This document shows positions 1 through 8,934 of a stretch of 64,000 bases of DNA, piece by piece (the stretch's first letter is position 1; each line of letters begins with the position of its first letter). The notes under the pieces were generated by a model. The model did no database searches, was not told where the DNA came from, and was given only the letters and a program-made list of their open reading frames with translations. The translations under genes and the position numbers were made by a program. The stretch spans positions 1,426,001 through 1,490,000 of the forward strand of contig NZ_LNBE01000004.1 in the NCBI RefSeq assembly GCF_001445655.1. The letters are read 5' to 3'. Source of the DNA: Streptomyces roseifaciens. GTDB lineage: Bacteria; Actinomycetota; Actinomycetes; Streptomycetales; Streptomycetaceae.

Positions 1-1804
1 GGCCGTCGAGGTCTCCTCCAAGGACGGCCTCGACATCCTGCGCCACTCGACCGCGCACGTCATGGCCCAGGCCGTGCAGGAGCTCTTCCCCGAGGCCAAG
101 CTGGGCATCGGCCCGCCGGTCAAGGACGGCTTCTACTACGACTTCGACGTCGAGAAGCCCTTCACCCCCGATGACCTCAAGGCCATCGAGAAGAAGATGC
201 AGGAGATCCAGAAGCGTGGCCAGCGCTTCTCGCGCCGCGTGGTCACCGACGAGGAGGCCCGCGACGAGCTCGCGGCCGAGCCGTACAAGCTGGAGCTGAT
301 CGGCCTCAAGGGCTCCGCCTCGCACGACGACGGCGCGGACGTCGAGGTCGGCGCCGGCGAGCTGACGATCTACGACAACCTGGACCCGAAGACCGGCGAC
401 CTGTGCTGGAAGGACCTCTGCCGCGGTCCGCACCTGCCCACCACCCGTGTCATCCCGGCGTTCAAGCTGATGCGCAACGCCGCCGCGTACTGGCGCGGCA
501 GCGAGAAGAACCCGATGCTCCAGCGCATCTACGGCACCGCGTGGCCGTCGAAGGACGAGCTGAAGGCGCACCTGGACTTCCTGGCCGAGGCCGAGAAGCG
601 CGACCACCGCCGCCTCGGCTCGGAGCTGGACCTCTTCTCCATCCCGGAGCAGATCGGCTCGGGCCTGGCCGTCTTCCACCCCAAGGGCGGCATCATCCGC
701 CGGGTCATGGAGGACTACTCCCGCAAGCGGCACGAGGAAGAGGGGTACGAGTTCGTCTACACCCCCCACGCCACCAAGGGGAAGCTCTTCGAGACCTCGG
801 GCCACCTGGACTGGTACGCCGACGGCATGTACCCGCCCATGCAGCTCGACGAGGGCGTGGACTACTACCTCAAGCCCATGAACTGCCCGATGCACAACCT
901 GATCTTCGACGCCCGGGGACGCTCGTACCGCGAGCTGCCGCTGCGGCTGTTCGAGTTCGGGACCGTGTACCGGTACGAGAAGTCGGGCGTCGTGCACGGC
1001 CTCACCCGCGCCCGCGGCTTCACGCAGGACGACGCGCACATCTACTGCACCCGCGAGCAGATGGGCGAGGAGCTGGACCGGACCCTCACCTTCGTCCTGG
1101 ACCTGCTGCGCGACTACGGCCTGAACGACTTCTACCTGGAGCTGTCCACCAAGGACCCGGAGAAGTTCGTCGGCTCGGACGAGGCCTGGGAGGAGGCCAC
1201 CGAGACGCTGCGCAAGGTGGCCGAGAAGCAGGGCCTGGAGCTCGTCGCCGACCCGGGCGGCGCGGCGTTCTACGGCCCGAAGATCTCCGTCCAGGCCAAG
1301 GACGCGATCGGCCGCACCTGGCAGATGTCGACCATCCAGCTCGACTTCAACCTGCCGGAGCGCTTCGACCTGCAGTACACCTCGGCGGACGGCTCGCGCC
1401 AGCAGCCGGTCATGATCCACCGCGCGCTGTTCGGCTCGATCGAGCGCTTCTTCGCGGTGCTCCTGGAGCACTACGCGGGTGCCTTCCCGGCGTGGCTGGC
1501 CCCGGTGCAGGCGGTCGGCATCCCGATCGGCGACGCCCACGTCGAGTACCTGCAGGAGTTCGCGGCCGACGCGAAGAAGAAGGGCCTGCGGGTCGAGGTG
1601 GACGCCTCCTCGGACCGTATGCAGAAGAAGATCAGGAACCACCAGAAGCTCAAGGTTCCGTTCATGATCATCGTCGGTGACGAGGACATGGCGGCCGGCA
1701 CGGTGTCCTTCCGCTACCGCGACGGTTCGCAGAAGAACGGCATCCCGCGCGCCGAGGCGCTGGCCGAGATCCTCAAGGTCGTCGAGGACCGCGTCCAGGT
1801 CTGA
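1..1804 (+). CDS. thrS: Threonyl-tRNA synthetase (5' end outside window)
   Basis: Class II aminoacyl-tRNA synthetase that charges tRNA-Thr in the cytoplasm. The reading frame is already open at base 2 ([20 protein letters not shown]...), so the start and the N-terminal TGS domain lie off the window. The HSTAH motif of the editing domain is at the left edge. The catalytic core follows, with the zinc/threonine-site segment KPMNCPMH and class II motif 2 ([11 protein letters not shown]), then the C-terminal anticodon-binding domain ending in EDRVQV. It is followed by a GC-rich hairpin. Identity is very secure; only the missing N-terminus is uncertain. Confidence 0.97.
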   Translation, partial: AVEVSSKDGLDILRHSTAHVMAQAVQELFPEAKLGIGPPVKDGFYYDFDVEKPFTPDDLKAIEKKMQEIQKRGQRFSRRVVTDEEARDELAAEPYKLELIGLKGSASHDDGADVEVGAGELTIYDNLDPKTGDLCWKDLCRGPHLPTTRVIPAFKLMRNAAAYWRGSEKNPMLQRIYGTAWPSKDELKAHLDFLAEAEKRDHRRLGSELDLFSIPEQIGSGLAVFHPKGGIIRRVMEDYSRKRHEEEGYEFVYTPHATKGKLFETSGHLDWYADGMYPPMQLDEGVDYYLKPMNCPMHNLIFDARGRSYRELPLRLFEFGTVYRYEKSGVVHGLTRARGFTQDDAHIYCTREQMGEELDRTLTFVLDLLRDYGLNDFYLELSTKDPEKFVGSDEAWEEATETLRKVAEKQGLELVADPGGAAFYGPKISVQAKDAIGRTWQMSTIQLDFNLPERFDLQYTSADGSRQQPVMIHRALFGSIERFFAVLLEHYAGAFPAWLAPVQAVGIPIGDAHVEYLQEFAADAKKKGLRVEVDASSDRMQKKIRNHQKLKVPFMIIVGDEDMAAGTVSFRYRDGSQKNGIPRAEALAEILKVVEDRVQV

Positions 1805-1824
1805 CCCGGGAATCAGGGACGAAC

Positions 1825-1857
1825 GGGCCCCGGAGCGTCGACGGCGCTCCGGGGCCC
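1825..1857 (+). terminator. Hairpin after thrS
   Basis: A perfect 13-bp stem (arms 1825-1837 and 1845-1857) with a 7-nt loop starts 21 bases after the thrS stop. There is no U-tract, which is usual for Streptomyces terminators. It ends just before the -10-like element of the HIT gene. Confidence 0.7.
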
Positions 1858-1858
1858 A

Positions 1859-1864
1859 TATGCT
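1859..1864 (+). promoter_or_regulatory. -10-like element of a probable leaderless HIT transcript
   Basis: TATGCT ends 7 nt before the ATG at 1872, and no Shine-Dalgarno sequence is present. That spacing would put the transcription start on or next to the start codon. No clear -35 is visible. Confidence 0.4.
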
Positions 1865-1871
1865 GCACAGC

Positions 1872-2420
1872 ATGACGAGTGAGCCGGAGCAGCAGATCGG
1901 AGTCGGGGCGCCGGACGCGTTCCAGCGACTGTGGACGCCCCACCGGATGGCGTACATCCAAGGCGAGAACAAGCCGACCGGGCCGGGGTCCGGTGACGGG
2001 TGCCCGTTCTGCTCGATCCCGGAGAAGAGCGACGAGGACGGGCTGGTCATCGCCCGGGGTGAGCGCGTCTACGCCGTGCTGAACCTGTACCCGTACAACG
2101 GCGGCCACCTCATGGTCGTGCCCTTCCGGCACGTCGCCGACTACACCGAGCTCGACGTCGCCGAGACGGCCGAGCTCGCGGACTTCACCAAGCGGGCCAT
2201 GACCGCGCTGCGCACCGCCTCCGGCGCGCACGGGTTCAACATCGGCATGAACCAGGGCGACACCGCCGGCGCCGGCATCGCCGCCCACCTGCACCAGCAC
2301 GTGGTCCCCCGCTGGGGCGGCGACACGAATTTCATGCCGGTGATCGGCCACACCAAGGTGCTGCCCCAACTGCTGGCGGACACCCGCAAGATGCTCGCGG
2401 ACGCCTGGCCGGACGCCTGA
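1872..2420 (+). CDS. HIT family hydrolase/phosphorylase
   Basis: Histidine-triad nucleotide-binding protein of 182 residues, with the catalytic HLHQH triad near residue 140 and a CPFC pair near residue 42 typical of actinobacterial HIT proteins. Relatives such as mycobacterial Rv2613c cleave diadenosine tetraphosphate, so an Ap4A phosphorylase-like role is likely but inferred. I chose the ATG at 1872, because the protein then begins MTSEPEQQIG and a -10-like element sits at leaderless spacing. An in-frame ATG at 1860 lies inside that element and the hairpin flank. It sits beside thrS; some aminoacyl-tRNA synthetases make Ap4A as a side product, so the neighbourhood is suggestive. Confidence 0.9.
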   Translation: MTSEPEQQIGVGAPDAFQRLWTPHRMAYIQGENKPTGPGSGDGCPFCSIPEKSDEDGLVIARGERVYAVLNLYPYNGGHLMVVPFRHVADYTELDVAETAELADFTKRAMTALRTASGAHGFNIGMNQGDTAGAGIAAHLHQHVVPRWGGDTNFMPVIGHTKVLPQLLADTRKMLADAWPDA

Positions 2421-2475
2421 GGACACGCGTCAGAGAAAAACGGGCAAATGTCCCAAAGTCTTAATTAAAAGAAGT

Positions 2476-2481
2476 TCTAAT
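2476..2481 (+). promoter_or_regulatory. -10-like element in an AT-rich patch before the deacetylase gene
   Basis: TCTAAT (5/6 to TATAAT) ends 6 nt before the GTG at 2488. It lies in an unusually AT-rich stretch (about 2434-2482) for this genome. There is no Shine-Dalgarno, so a leaderless transcript is plausible. No convincing -35 is seen. Confidence 0.35.
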
Positions 2482-2487
2482 GGGGCG

Positions 2488-3387
2488 GTGACCTTCCTTC
2501 ACCGCCGCACCGTGCTGCGCGCGGCCGCCGGCGGTGCCCTCGCCGGGGCCGCCGGCGCGGGCTGCGGCCGGTCGGACGGTGAGGCAGGGGCCCGGGCGGC
2601 GGATCCTTCCGGACGGGCCGGCGCGTCGGCCGAGCGGTCCGCGGGGCCCGGCGCGTCCACCAAGCCCGGTGCGTCCACCAAGCCGGGCGCGTCCCGTAAG
2701 CCGGGCGCTTCGAAGAACCCCGCGGCGTCCGGGGCGCCGTCGGTGTCGAAGCCCCCCGCCCTCACCCTGGCCCCGCTCCCGCCGGGGCTCCCCGCCCAGA
2801 TCGAGCACGGCCCCCGTACCGGCAAGGACGTGGCGCTGACCTTCCACGGCCAAGGCGATCCGAAGCCCATCACCGGGCTGCTGGGGGAGGCCGAGCGGGC
2901 CGGGGCGCGGGTGACCGTGCTCGCCGTGGGCACCTGGCTGGACGCCTATCCGCAGCTCGCACGGCGGATCCTCGACGGCGGCCACGAGCTGGGCAATCAC
3001 ACGATGCACCACCTCGACATCTGTATGATGCCCGCGGCCGCGGCCTCGGCGGAGATCACCGAGTGCGCGGAGCGGCTGCGGCGGCTGACGGGCGGGATCG
3101 GCCGCTGGTTCCGGCCCTCGCGGGCGCGGCTCGCCACCGAGCAGGTGGCCCGGCTGGCCCGCCAGGCCGGTTATCCGCACGTTCTCTCCTACGACGTGGA
3201 CTCCCTGGACTTCACCGATCCCGGGCCGGAGGCGGTCCGGCGCACCGTGCTGAAGGCGGTGCGGCCCGGGTCGGTGGTGAGCCTGCACTTCGGGCACGCG
3301 GGCACCGTGGCCGCGCTGCCCGCGATCCTCGACGGCCTGCACCGCCGCGGTCTGCGCGCGGTGACGACAACGGAGCTGCTGACCTGA
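2488..3387 (+). CDS. Exported polysaccharide deacetylase family protein with altered motif 1
   Basis: A 299-residue NodB-fold protein. The N-terminus has twin arginines (R6-R7), a hydrophobic Ala/Gly run and Cys26, so it is probably Tat-exported and possibly lipidated. Residues about 55-85 are a linker of five GASxKP-like repeats. The NodB domain runs from about 112 to the end: metal motif 2 is intact (H171 and H175 in HTMHH), followed by RPSRARL, YDVDSLDF and a late LHFGH motif. Motif 1, normally TFDDG, reads TFHGQGD, so the usual catalytic Asp pair is absent. Cell-wall glycan deacetylation is the family role; actual activity is uncertain. Its stop overlaps the start of the next gene (ATGA). 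Confidence 0.82.
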   Translation: MTFLHRRTVLRAAAGGALAGAAGAGCGRSDGEAGARAADPSGRAGASAERSAGPGASTKPGASTKPGASRKPGASKNPAASGAPSVSKPPALTLAPLPPGLPAQIEHGPRTGKDVALTFHGQGDPKPITGLLGEAERAGARVTVLAVGTWLDAYPQLARRILDGGHELGNHTMHHLDICMMPAAAASAEITECAERLRRLTGGIGRWFRPSRARLATEQVARLARQAGYPHVLSYDVDSLDFTDPGPEAVRRTVLKAVRPGSVVSLHFGHAGTVAALPAILDGLHRRGLRAVTTTELLT

Positions 3388-4610
3388 TGAACCAGTTCTC
3401 CTCGTTCCCGAGCTCTCTGCGCCGGCCGCGTCTGCGCGGGGTGCACCGTGCCGTGCTGTTCGCCGCCGCCTGTGCCCTGCTGGCCTCCGGCTGCGGAGGG
3501 GACTCCGGTACGGAGGCCGCCGACCGCGCTCCGCACAAGGAGGGGCAGCAGCAGGAGCGGCGGGGCGCCGCGCCGGCCGCGGGGCTGCCCGGCATGCCGC
3601 CGCTGCTGGATCCGAACGACCTGTACGCGGCGGACCGGCCCAATCAGCTGTCGCCGGTGGTGAAGGACTTCCCGTCGCGGGTGTACGTGCCCAATACGGA
3701 GTCGAACACGGTGAGCGTGATCGATCCGAAGACGTACAAGGTGATCGAGACGATCCCGGTGGGGAACCAGCCGCAGCACGTGGTGCCGTCGTGGGACATG
3801 AAGACGCTGTGGGTGAACAACGACCGCGGTCACACGCTGACGGCGATCGACCCGGCCACGGGGAAGAAGGGGCGGACGGTCGACGTCCACGATCCGTACA
3901 ACCTCTATTTCACACCGGACGGCAAGTACGCGGTGGTGATGGCGTCGATGGACCGGGAGCTGGTGTTCCGGGACGCCCAGACCATGAAGCGGAAGAAGAC
4001 GGAGCCGGTGTCGTGCAAGGGGGTGAACCACGCGGACTTCTCGCCGGACGGGAGGTACTTCATCGTCTCGTGCGAGTTCTCGGGCGAGCTGCTGAAGGTC
4101 GACACGGCGAAGATGAAGGTGATCGGTCAGCAGAAGCTGCCGTTCGAGGGCGCGATGCCGCAGGACGTGAAGATCGCCTCCGACGGCAAGACCTGGTACG
4201 TCGCCGACATGATGGCGGACGGGGTGTGGGTGCTGGACGGTGACAAGTTCACCGAGCCGTGGCTGATGCCGACGGGCAAGGGCGCGCACGGGCTGTACGT
4301 GAGCCGGGACTCGAAGTCGATGTACATCTCCAACCGGGGCGAGGGCTCGGTCTCGGTGCTGGACCTGCCGAGCCGCAAGCTGGTGAAGAAGTGGGAGCTG
4401 CCGGAGGGCGGGAGCCCGGACATGGGCGGGGTGTCGGCGGACGGCAATGTGCTGTGGCTGTCGGGGCGTTACGACTCGGAGGTGTACGCCATCGACACCC
4501 GGGACGGGCACCAGATCGCCAAGATCCCGGTCGGGGCGGGGCCGCACGGCCTCGCGGTCTATCCGCAGCCGGGCCGGTACTCGCTGGGCCACACCGGAAT
4601 CTTCCGGTGA
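3387..4610 (+). CDS. YncE-type beta-propeller lipoprotein
   Basis: A 407-residue predicted lipoprotein with a hydrophobic segment (about 20-35) and lipobox LASGC (Cys36). After a charged linker comes a WD40/YVTN-like beta-propeller, with repeated blades such as NTVSVIDPKTYKVIETIPVG, GSVSVLDLPSRKLVKKW and SEVYAIDTRDGHQIAKIPVG. Such proteins are extracytoplasmic binding scaffolds; the ligand here is unknown. The ATGA overlap with the deacetylase gene argues for translational coupling and a shared job at the cell wall. It is convergent with the following minus-strand gene. Confidence 0.85.
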   Translation: MNQFSSFPSSLRRPRLRGVHRAVLFAAACALLASGCGGDSGTEAADRAPHKEGQQQERRGAAPAAGLPGMPPLLDPNDLYAADRPNQLSPVVKDFPSRVYVPNTESNTVSVIDPKTYKVIETIPVGNQPQHVVPSWDMKTLWVNNDRGHTLTAIDPATGKKGRTVDVHDPYNLYFTPDGKYAVVMASMDRELVFRDAQTMKRKKTEPVSCKGVNHADFSPDGRYFIVSCEFSGELLKVDTAKMKVIGQQKLPFEGAMPQDVKIASDGKTWYVADMMADGVWVLDGDKFTEPWLMPTGKGAHGLYVSRDSKSMYISNRGEGSVSVLDLPSRKLVKKWELPEGGSPDMGGVSADGNVLWLSGRYDSEVYAIDTRDGHQIAKIPVGAGPHGLAVYPQPGRYSLGHTGIFR

Positions 4611-4655
4611 GACCCGGCGAGTGACGGCGGGTCAGGCGCGGCGGGCGGACGCCGG

Positions 4656-6308
4656 TCAGGCGTTGTAGACGTCCGCTGCGCCCGGCTTGGCGTCCTGGAC
4701 GGCGCCGCTGAGGGACATGGCGCGGCTGTTGAAGCGGTCGGTGTTCACGCCGTGCTCCTTGAGGACGCGCAGGGCGGCCTCGTGCACCACGCGCAGGACG
4801 GGGGTGGTGGCGCGCAGGGCGTCGTCGGCCATGAAGCGGTGCCGCCAGGGCTTCTCGGCCCAGGCGTGCCGCAGGCCGAAGGGCTCGGGCAGGACGAGCT
4901 TGCCGCCCCAGTACTCCAGGAGCGGGGGATACCAGGTGAGGGGGGCGCGGGCGGCGAGGCGGACGACCTCGCGGGGCGGGACGACGGAGAGGGTCCTGGT
5001 CCGGTTCTCCCAGAACTTGATGGTCTTGGGGGTGGTCTTGGTGCGGGCGGCGGGCTTGCCCATGAAGACGCCGCTGACGGGGCCGAGGGCGTGCCCGGTG
5101 ACCTCGATGCGCAGGGTCTTGTGGAGGACGGTGACGGTGATCAGGAGGGTGATGACGAGCTGGCCGTCCCAGAGGACGAACTGGACGCCGAGGTAGTGCC
5201 GGCTGCCGGCGCCGAACTGCTGCTCGTTGCAGATCTTCTGGAGCTCGGCGCCCCTTATCTGGAAGCCGTCGGTGCCTTCGGGGCGGGAGACGGCGCCGGC
5301 GCCCTCGCCGACGTCCGAGACGACCCAGTGCTCGACGGAGGGGGCGGGGAAGCCGCCGGTGTGCAGGGGGCTGCGCTCCAGGAGGTGGAGCTGGTCGTGG
5401 ATGGCGCGGACGACGTCCCAGCTGCGGAAGGGGTTGATCTCCTTGCCGGGGTCGAGCGGGACGAGCTCCTCGGCGAGGTGCCAGCTGCCCCAGCGGGTGC
5501 CCATGCCGAGGATGCCCTTGGTGCCGGCGTAGAAGGCGACGTTGCTCTGCTGCTCGGCGGCGAGGCGCTCCAGGGACTGGCGGAGTCGCTCGGCGGCGGT
5601 CTCGCCGGGGTTCTTGGGGACGGCTTCGGGGATCTTGGCGCCGATGCCGCCGCCGGAGAGCAGGCCCGTCCAGCGCTCGCGGAGGTCCTTGGCGGTGCGC
5701 TCGCAGACGGTCCTGGCCCAGAAGCCGCCGACGAGCGGGGCGATGAGCATGGCGCGCAGGTAGAAGGCCCAGAAGCCGTGGAAGGGCAGCTTCACCAGGA
5801 GGATGGCGGCGAGGATGCCGAGGGCCACGAGGAGGGCCGTGCCGAGGGCGCCGGCGCGCTTGTTCTGGGCGCCGGCGATGGTGCGGCGGAGCTGGAAGAC
5901 GCCCAGCCAGAGCAGGACGCCGGGCAGGAAGAGCAGCCCGCAGACGGCCATGATCAGGGTGAGTTTGGTGTCGCGCTGCTTGCGGATGCGGTTGGCCGCG
6001 AGGCAGTGCTCGACGACGGGCTGCGGGTCGAGGCCGAAGGACTGGATGAGGGGCTTGCGGCCGCCGCCGAGCACGCGCAGCTGGACGGCGCGGGCGAAGG
6101 CCTCGCCCAGGTTGGGCTCGAAGAGCGATATGCGGGGCGCCTTGACCTCGGACTTGGCCCAGTCGGAGTTGGCCTTGAGGAGCTGGTCGACCGGTCCGTC
6201 GCGGTAGGCGGCGGAGGCGAGCGCCTGCGTCGCCGCGGTCTGTCCCGAGGAGCCCGAGAGCGGGATCTGCGCCCCGGGGCTGAAGTCGAACGGGTCCCCT
6301 GCTGCCAC
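4656..6308 (-). CDS. Conserved membrane protein of unknown function
   Basis: I do not recognise a family for this 550-residue protein. About three to four hydrophobic segments are visible: LTLIMAVCGLLFLPGVLLWL, GTALLVALGILAAILLVKL, the region FYLRAMLIAPLVGGFW, and a later QLVITLLITVTVL. Between and after them lie large soluble regions. The GTG at 6308 is preferred, because GGGGG lies 5 nt upstream; a longer in-frame opening to 6377 has no such site. It lies downstream of the EF-G2 gene on the same strand, separated by 174 bases and a hairpin. It looks like an ordinary lineage-conserved gene by codon use. Confidence 0.75.
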   Translation of the reverse strand: MAAGDPFDFSPGAQIPLSGSSGQTAATQALASAAYRDGPVDQLLKANSDWAKSEVKAPRISLFEPNLGEAFARAVQLRVLGGGRKPLIQSFGLDPQPVVEHCLAANRIRKQRDTKLTLIMAVCGLLFLPGVLLWLGVFQLRRTIAGAQNKRAGALGTALLVALGILAAILLVKLPFHGFWAFYLRAMLIAPLVGGFWARTVCERTAKDLRERWTGLLSGGGIGAKIPEAVPKNPGETAAERLRQSLERLAAEQQSNVAFYAGTKGILGMGTRWGSWHLAEELVPLDPGKEINPFRSWDVVRAIHDQLHLLERSPLHTGGFPAPSVEHWVVSDVGEGAGAVSRPEGTDGFQIRGAELQKICNEQQFGAGSRHYLGVQFVLWDGQLVITLLITVTVLHKTLRIEVTGHALGPVSGVFMGKPAARTKTTPKTIKFWENRTRTLSVVPPREVVRLAARAPLTWYPPLLEYWGGKLVLPEPFGLRHAWAEKPWRHRFMADDALRATTPVLRVVHEAALRVLKEHGVNTDRFNSRAMSLSGAVQDAKPGAADVYNA

Positions 6309-6441
6309 TGCTGCCCCCAATGCCGCGCATGTCCGGTCCTGCGGCCTTCGACGGATGCCGACGACCGCCCGCGTCATACGTGTTGGTCCGCGGACCCAGC
6401 GTATCGGCGCGGGGTGCCGGCTGTCGCAGAGATCGTGAAGG

Positions 6442-6472
6442 CCGCCCGCCCCGGATGGTGCGAGGCGGGCGG
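6442..6472 (-). terminator. Hairpin after the EF-G2 gene
   Basis: A 9-bp perfect stem (6442-6450 with 6464-6472) and 13-nt loop lie just past the stop of the EF-G2 gene on the minus strand. There is no U-tract. Confidence 0.5.
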
Positions 6473-6482
6473 ATTGCGCCCG

Positions 6483-8690
6483 TTACCCTCCGGATCCGGC
6501 CGATTCCCGCAGCCGCTCGGCGATCTGAGGGGGCATCGGTTCGTGGCGGGCGTAGGAGCGGGTGAACCGGCCGGTGCCGTGCGACAGGGAGCGCAGGTCG
6601 ACGGCGTAGCGGCCGATCTCGATCTCGGGCACCTCGGCGCGCACCAGGGTGCGGCCCGCGCCGGACTGCTCGGTTCCGATGACGCGGCCGCGCCGCCCGG
6701 ACAGGTCGCTCATCACGGGGCCGACGTAGTCGTCGGAGACCAGGACCTCGATCTCGGCGACGGGCTCCAGGAGGTGGATCCTGGCCTCGGCCGCGGCTTC
6801 GCGCAGGGCGAGGGCGCCCGCGGTCTGGAAGGCGGCGTCGGAGGAGTCCACCGAGTGCGCCTTGCCGTCGAGGAGGGTGACCCGGATGTCGACCAGGGGG
6901 TGGCCGGCGGCGACGCCGCGGGCGGCCTGGGCGCGGACGCCCTTCTCCACGGAGGGGATGAACTGACGGGGGACGGCGCCGCCGACGACCTTGTCGACGA
7001 ATTCGATGCCGGAGCCGCCGGGCAGCGGTTCGACCTCGATCTCGCAGATGGCGTACTGGCCGTGGCCGCCGGACTGCTTGACGTGCCGGCCGCGGCCGGC
7101 CGCCTTGGTGCCGAAGGTCTCGCGGAGCGACACCTTGTGGGGCACGACGTCGACCTGGACGCCGTAGCGCGAGCGCAGCCGTTCCAGGGCGACGTCGCGG
7201 TGGGCTTCGCCCAGGCACCAGAGGACCACCTGGTGGGTGTGCGGGTTCTGCTCCAGGCGCATGGTGGGGTCCTCGGCGACGAGCCGGGACAGGCCCTGGG
7301 AGAGCTTGTCCTCGTCGGGCTTGCTGTGCGCCTGGATCGCCACGGGCAGGAGCGGGTCGGGCATCTGCCAGGGCTCCATGAGGAGGGGGTCGCCCTTGGC
7401 GGAGAGCGTATCGCCGGTCTCGGCGCGGCTGAGCTTGGCGACGCAGGCGATGTCCCCGGCGATGGCCTGGGGGAGGGGCCGCTGCTGTTTGCCGAAGGGC
7501 GAGGAGAGGGCGCCGATGCGCTCGTCGACGTCGTGGCTCTCGTGGCCGCGGTCCTCCAGGCCGTGGCCGGAGACGTGAACGGTCTCGTCGGGGCGCAGGG
7601 TGCCGGAGAAGATGCGGACGAGGGAGATCCTGCCGACGTAGGGGTCGGAGGAGGTCTTGATCACCTCGGCGGCGAGCGGGCCCGCGGGGTCGCAGGTCAC
7701 GGGCGCGTGGGGGCGGCCGTCGGGGGTGGTGACGGCCGGGACCTCGCGTTCGAGGGGGGTGGGGAAGCCGCCGGTGATCAGCTCCAGGAGCTCGATCGTG
7801 CCCAGGCCCTGTTTGGCGCCCTCGGGGGCGGGGGCCGCGGCGAGGACGGGGTGGAAGCTGCCGCGCGCCACGGCGCGCTCCAGGTCCTCGACGAGGGTCT
7901 TGACGTCGATCTCCTCGCCGCCGAGGTAGCGGTCCATGAGGGTCTCGTCCTCGCTCTCGGCGATGATGCCCTCGATGAGCCGGTTGCGCGCCTCCTCGAT
8001 GAGGGGCTGGTGCTCGGGGCCGGGTGCGGCCTCGGCCCGCTCGCCGGAGGAGTAGTCGAAGACGCGCTGGGAGAGCAGGCCGATGAGGCCGGCGACGGGG
8101 CGGTGCCCGTCGGCGCCCTCCGGCCCGTGCAGCGGCAGGTAGAGCGGCAGCACGCCGTCGGGGGAGTCCCCGCCGAAGGCCGCGCGGCAGGTCTCCGTCA
8201 TCTCCTCGAAGTCGGAGCGGGCCGACTCCAGATGGGTGATGACGATGGCGCGGGGCATGCCGACGGCCGCGCACTCCTCCCAGACCATGCGGGTGGCACC
8301 GTTGATGTTCTCGGCGCCCTCGGCGGCCGAGACGACGAAAAGGGCCGCGTCCGCTGCGCGCAGACCGGCCCTGAGCTCCCCGACGAAATCGGCGTAGCCG
8401 GGGGTGTCCAGCAGATTGATCTTGATGCCGGCCCATTCGACGGGGGCCAGCGAGAGCTGGACCGAGCGCTGCTGGCGGTGCTCGATCTCGTCGTAGTCCG
8501 ACAGCGCGCCGCCGTCCTCGACGCGGCCGGCCCGGTTGACCGCGCCCGTCGCCAGCGCGAGGGCCTCCACCAGCGTCGTCTTTCCCGAGCCGCTGTGGCC
8601 GACCAGCACCACGTTGCGTACGTGGCTCGGCCGGTCGGCCGATACTGCTCTGCCCGCGGCCCCTGGGTACGTGCCCGTCTTCTCGCCCAT
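6483..8690 (-). CDS. EF-G-like GTPase (EF-G2)
   Basis: A 735-residue translational GTPase of the EF-G fold. The G1 P-loop GHSGSGKT lies near residue 31 and G3 DTPGYADF near 95. The G4 position reads ITHLES, where translational GTPases normally have NKxD, so guanine specificity may be relaxed. Domains II-V follow, with the EF-G domain IV sequence SGGHGQYA. The ATG at 8690 has a GGGAGG site 8 nt upstream; an open frame continues upstream without support. Family members are paralogues of FusA whose cellular role is unsettled, so canonical translocation should not be assumed. Confidence 0.87.
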   Translation of the reverse strand: MGEKTGTYPGAAGRAVSADRPSHVRNVVLVGHSGSGKTTLVEALALATGAVNRAGRVEDGGALSDYDEIEHRQQRSVQLSLAPVEWAGIKINLLDTPGYADFVGELRAGLRAADAALFVVSAAEGAENINGATRMVWEECAAVGMPRAIVITHLESARSDFEEMTETCRAAFGGDSPDGVLPLYLPLHGPEGADGHRPVAGLIGLLSQRVFDYSSGERAEAAPGPEHQPLIEEARNRLIEGIIAESEDETLMDRYLGGEEIDVKTLVEDLERAVARGSFHPVLAAAPAPEGAKQGLGTIELLELITGGFPTPLEREVPAVTTPDGRPHAPVTCDPAGPLAAEVIKTSSDPYVGRISLVRIFSGTLRPDETVHVSGHGLEDRGHESHDVDERIGALSSPFGKQQRPLPQAIAGDIACVAKLSRAETGDTLSAKGDPLLMEPWQMPDPLLPVAIQAHSKPDEDKLSQGLSRLVAEDPTMRLEQNPHTHQVVLWCLGEAHRDVALERLRSRYGVQVDVVPHKVSLRETFGTKAAGRGRHVKQSGGHGQYAICEIEVEPLPGGSGIEFVDKVVGGAVPRQFIPSVEKGVRAQAARGVAAGHPLVDIRVTLLDGKAHSVDSSDAAFQTAGALALREAAAEARIHLLEPVAEIEVLVSDDYVGPVMSDLSGRRGRVIGTEQSGAGRTLVRAEVPEIEIGRYAVDLRSLSHGTGRFTRSYARHEPMPPQIAERLRESAGSGG

Positions 8691-8934
8691 GTGTCCCGCC
8701 TCCCGGTCGACACCTGCGGTACACCGAGCTTTCCACTGCGGTAACGCTGCGTCCATACGTCGCACACGGAGGCGCACCCGCACGCCCTGCACGGGGGCCG
8801 CCGGGGGCGGTGGGAGCACCGGTGTTCCCGCTGCGAGCGGTGCGTGCGCGGCTGTCCGGGGGTGCCTGGCTACGATGGGCCAGCCGGTGGCCTCCTGACC
8901 ACGCGGCCCGATACGACACCCCTCCGGGAAGGCC

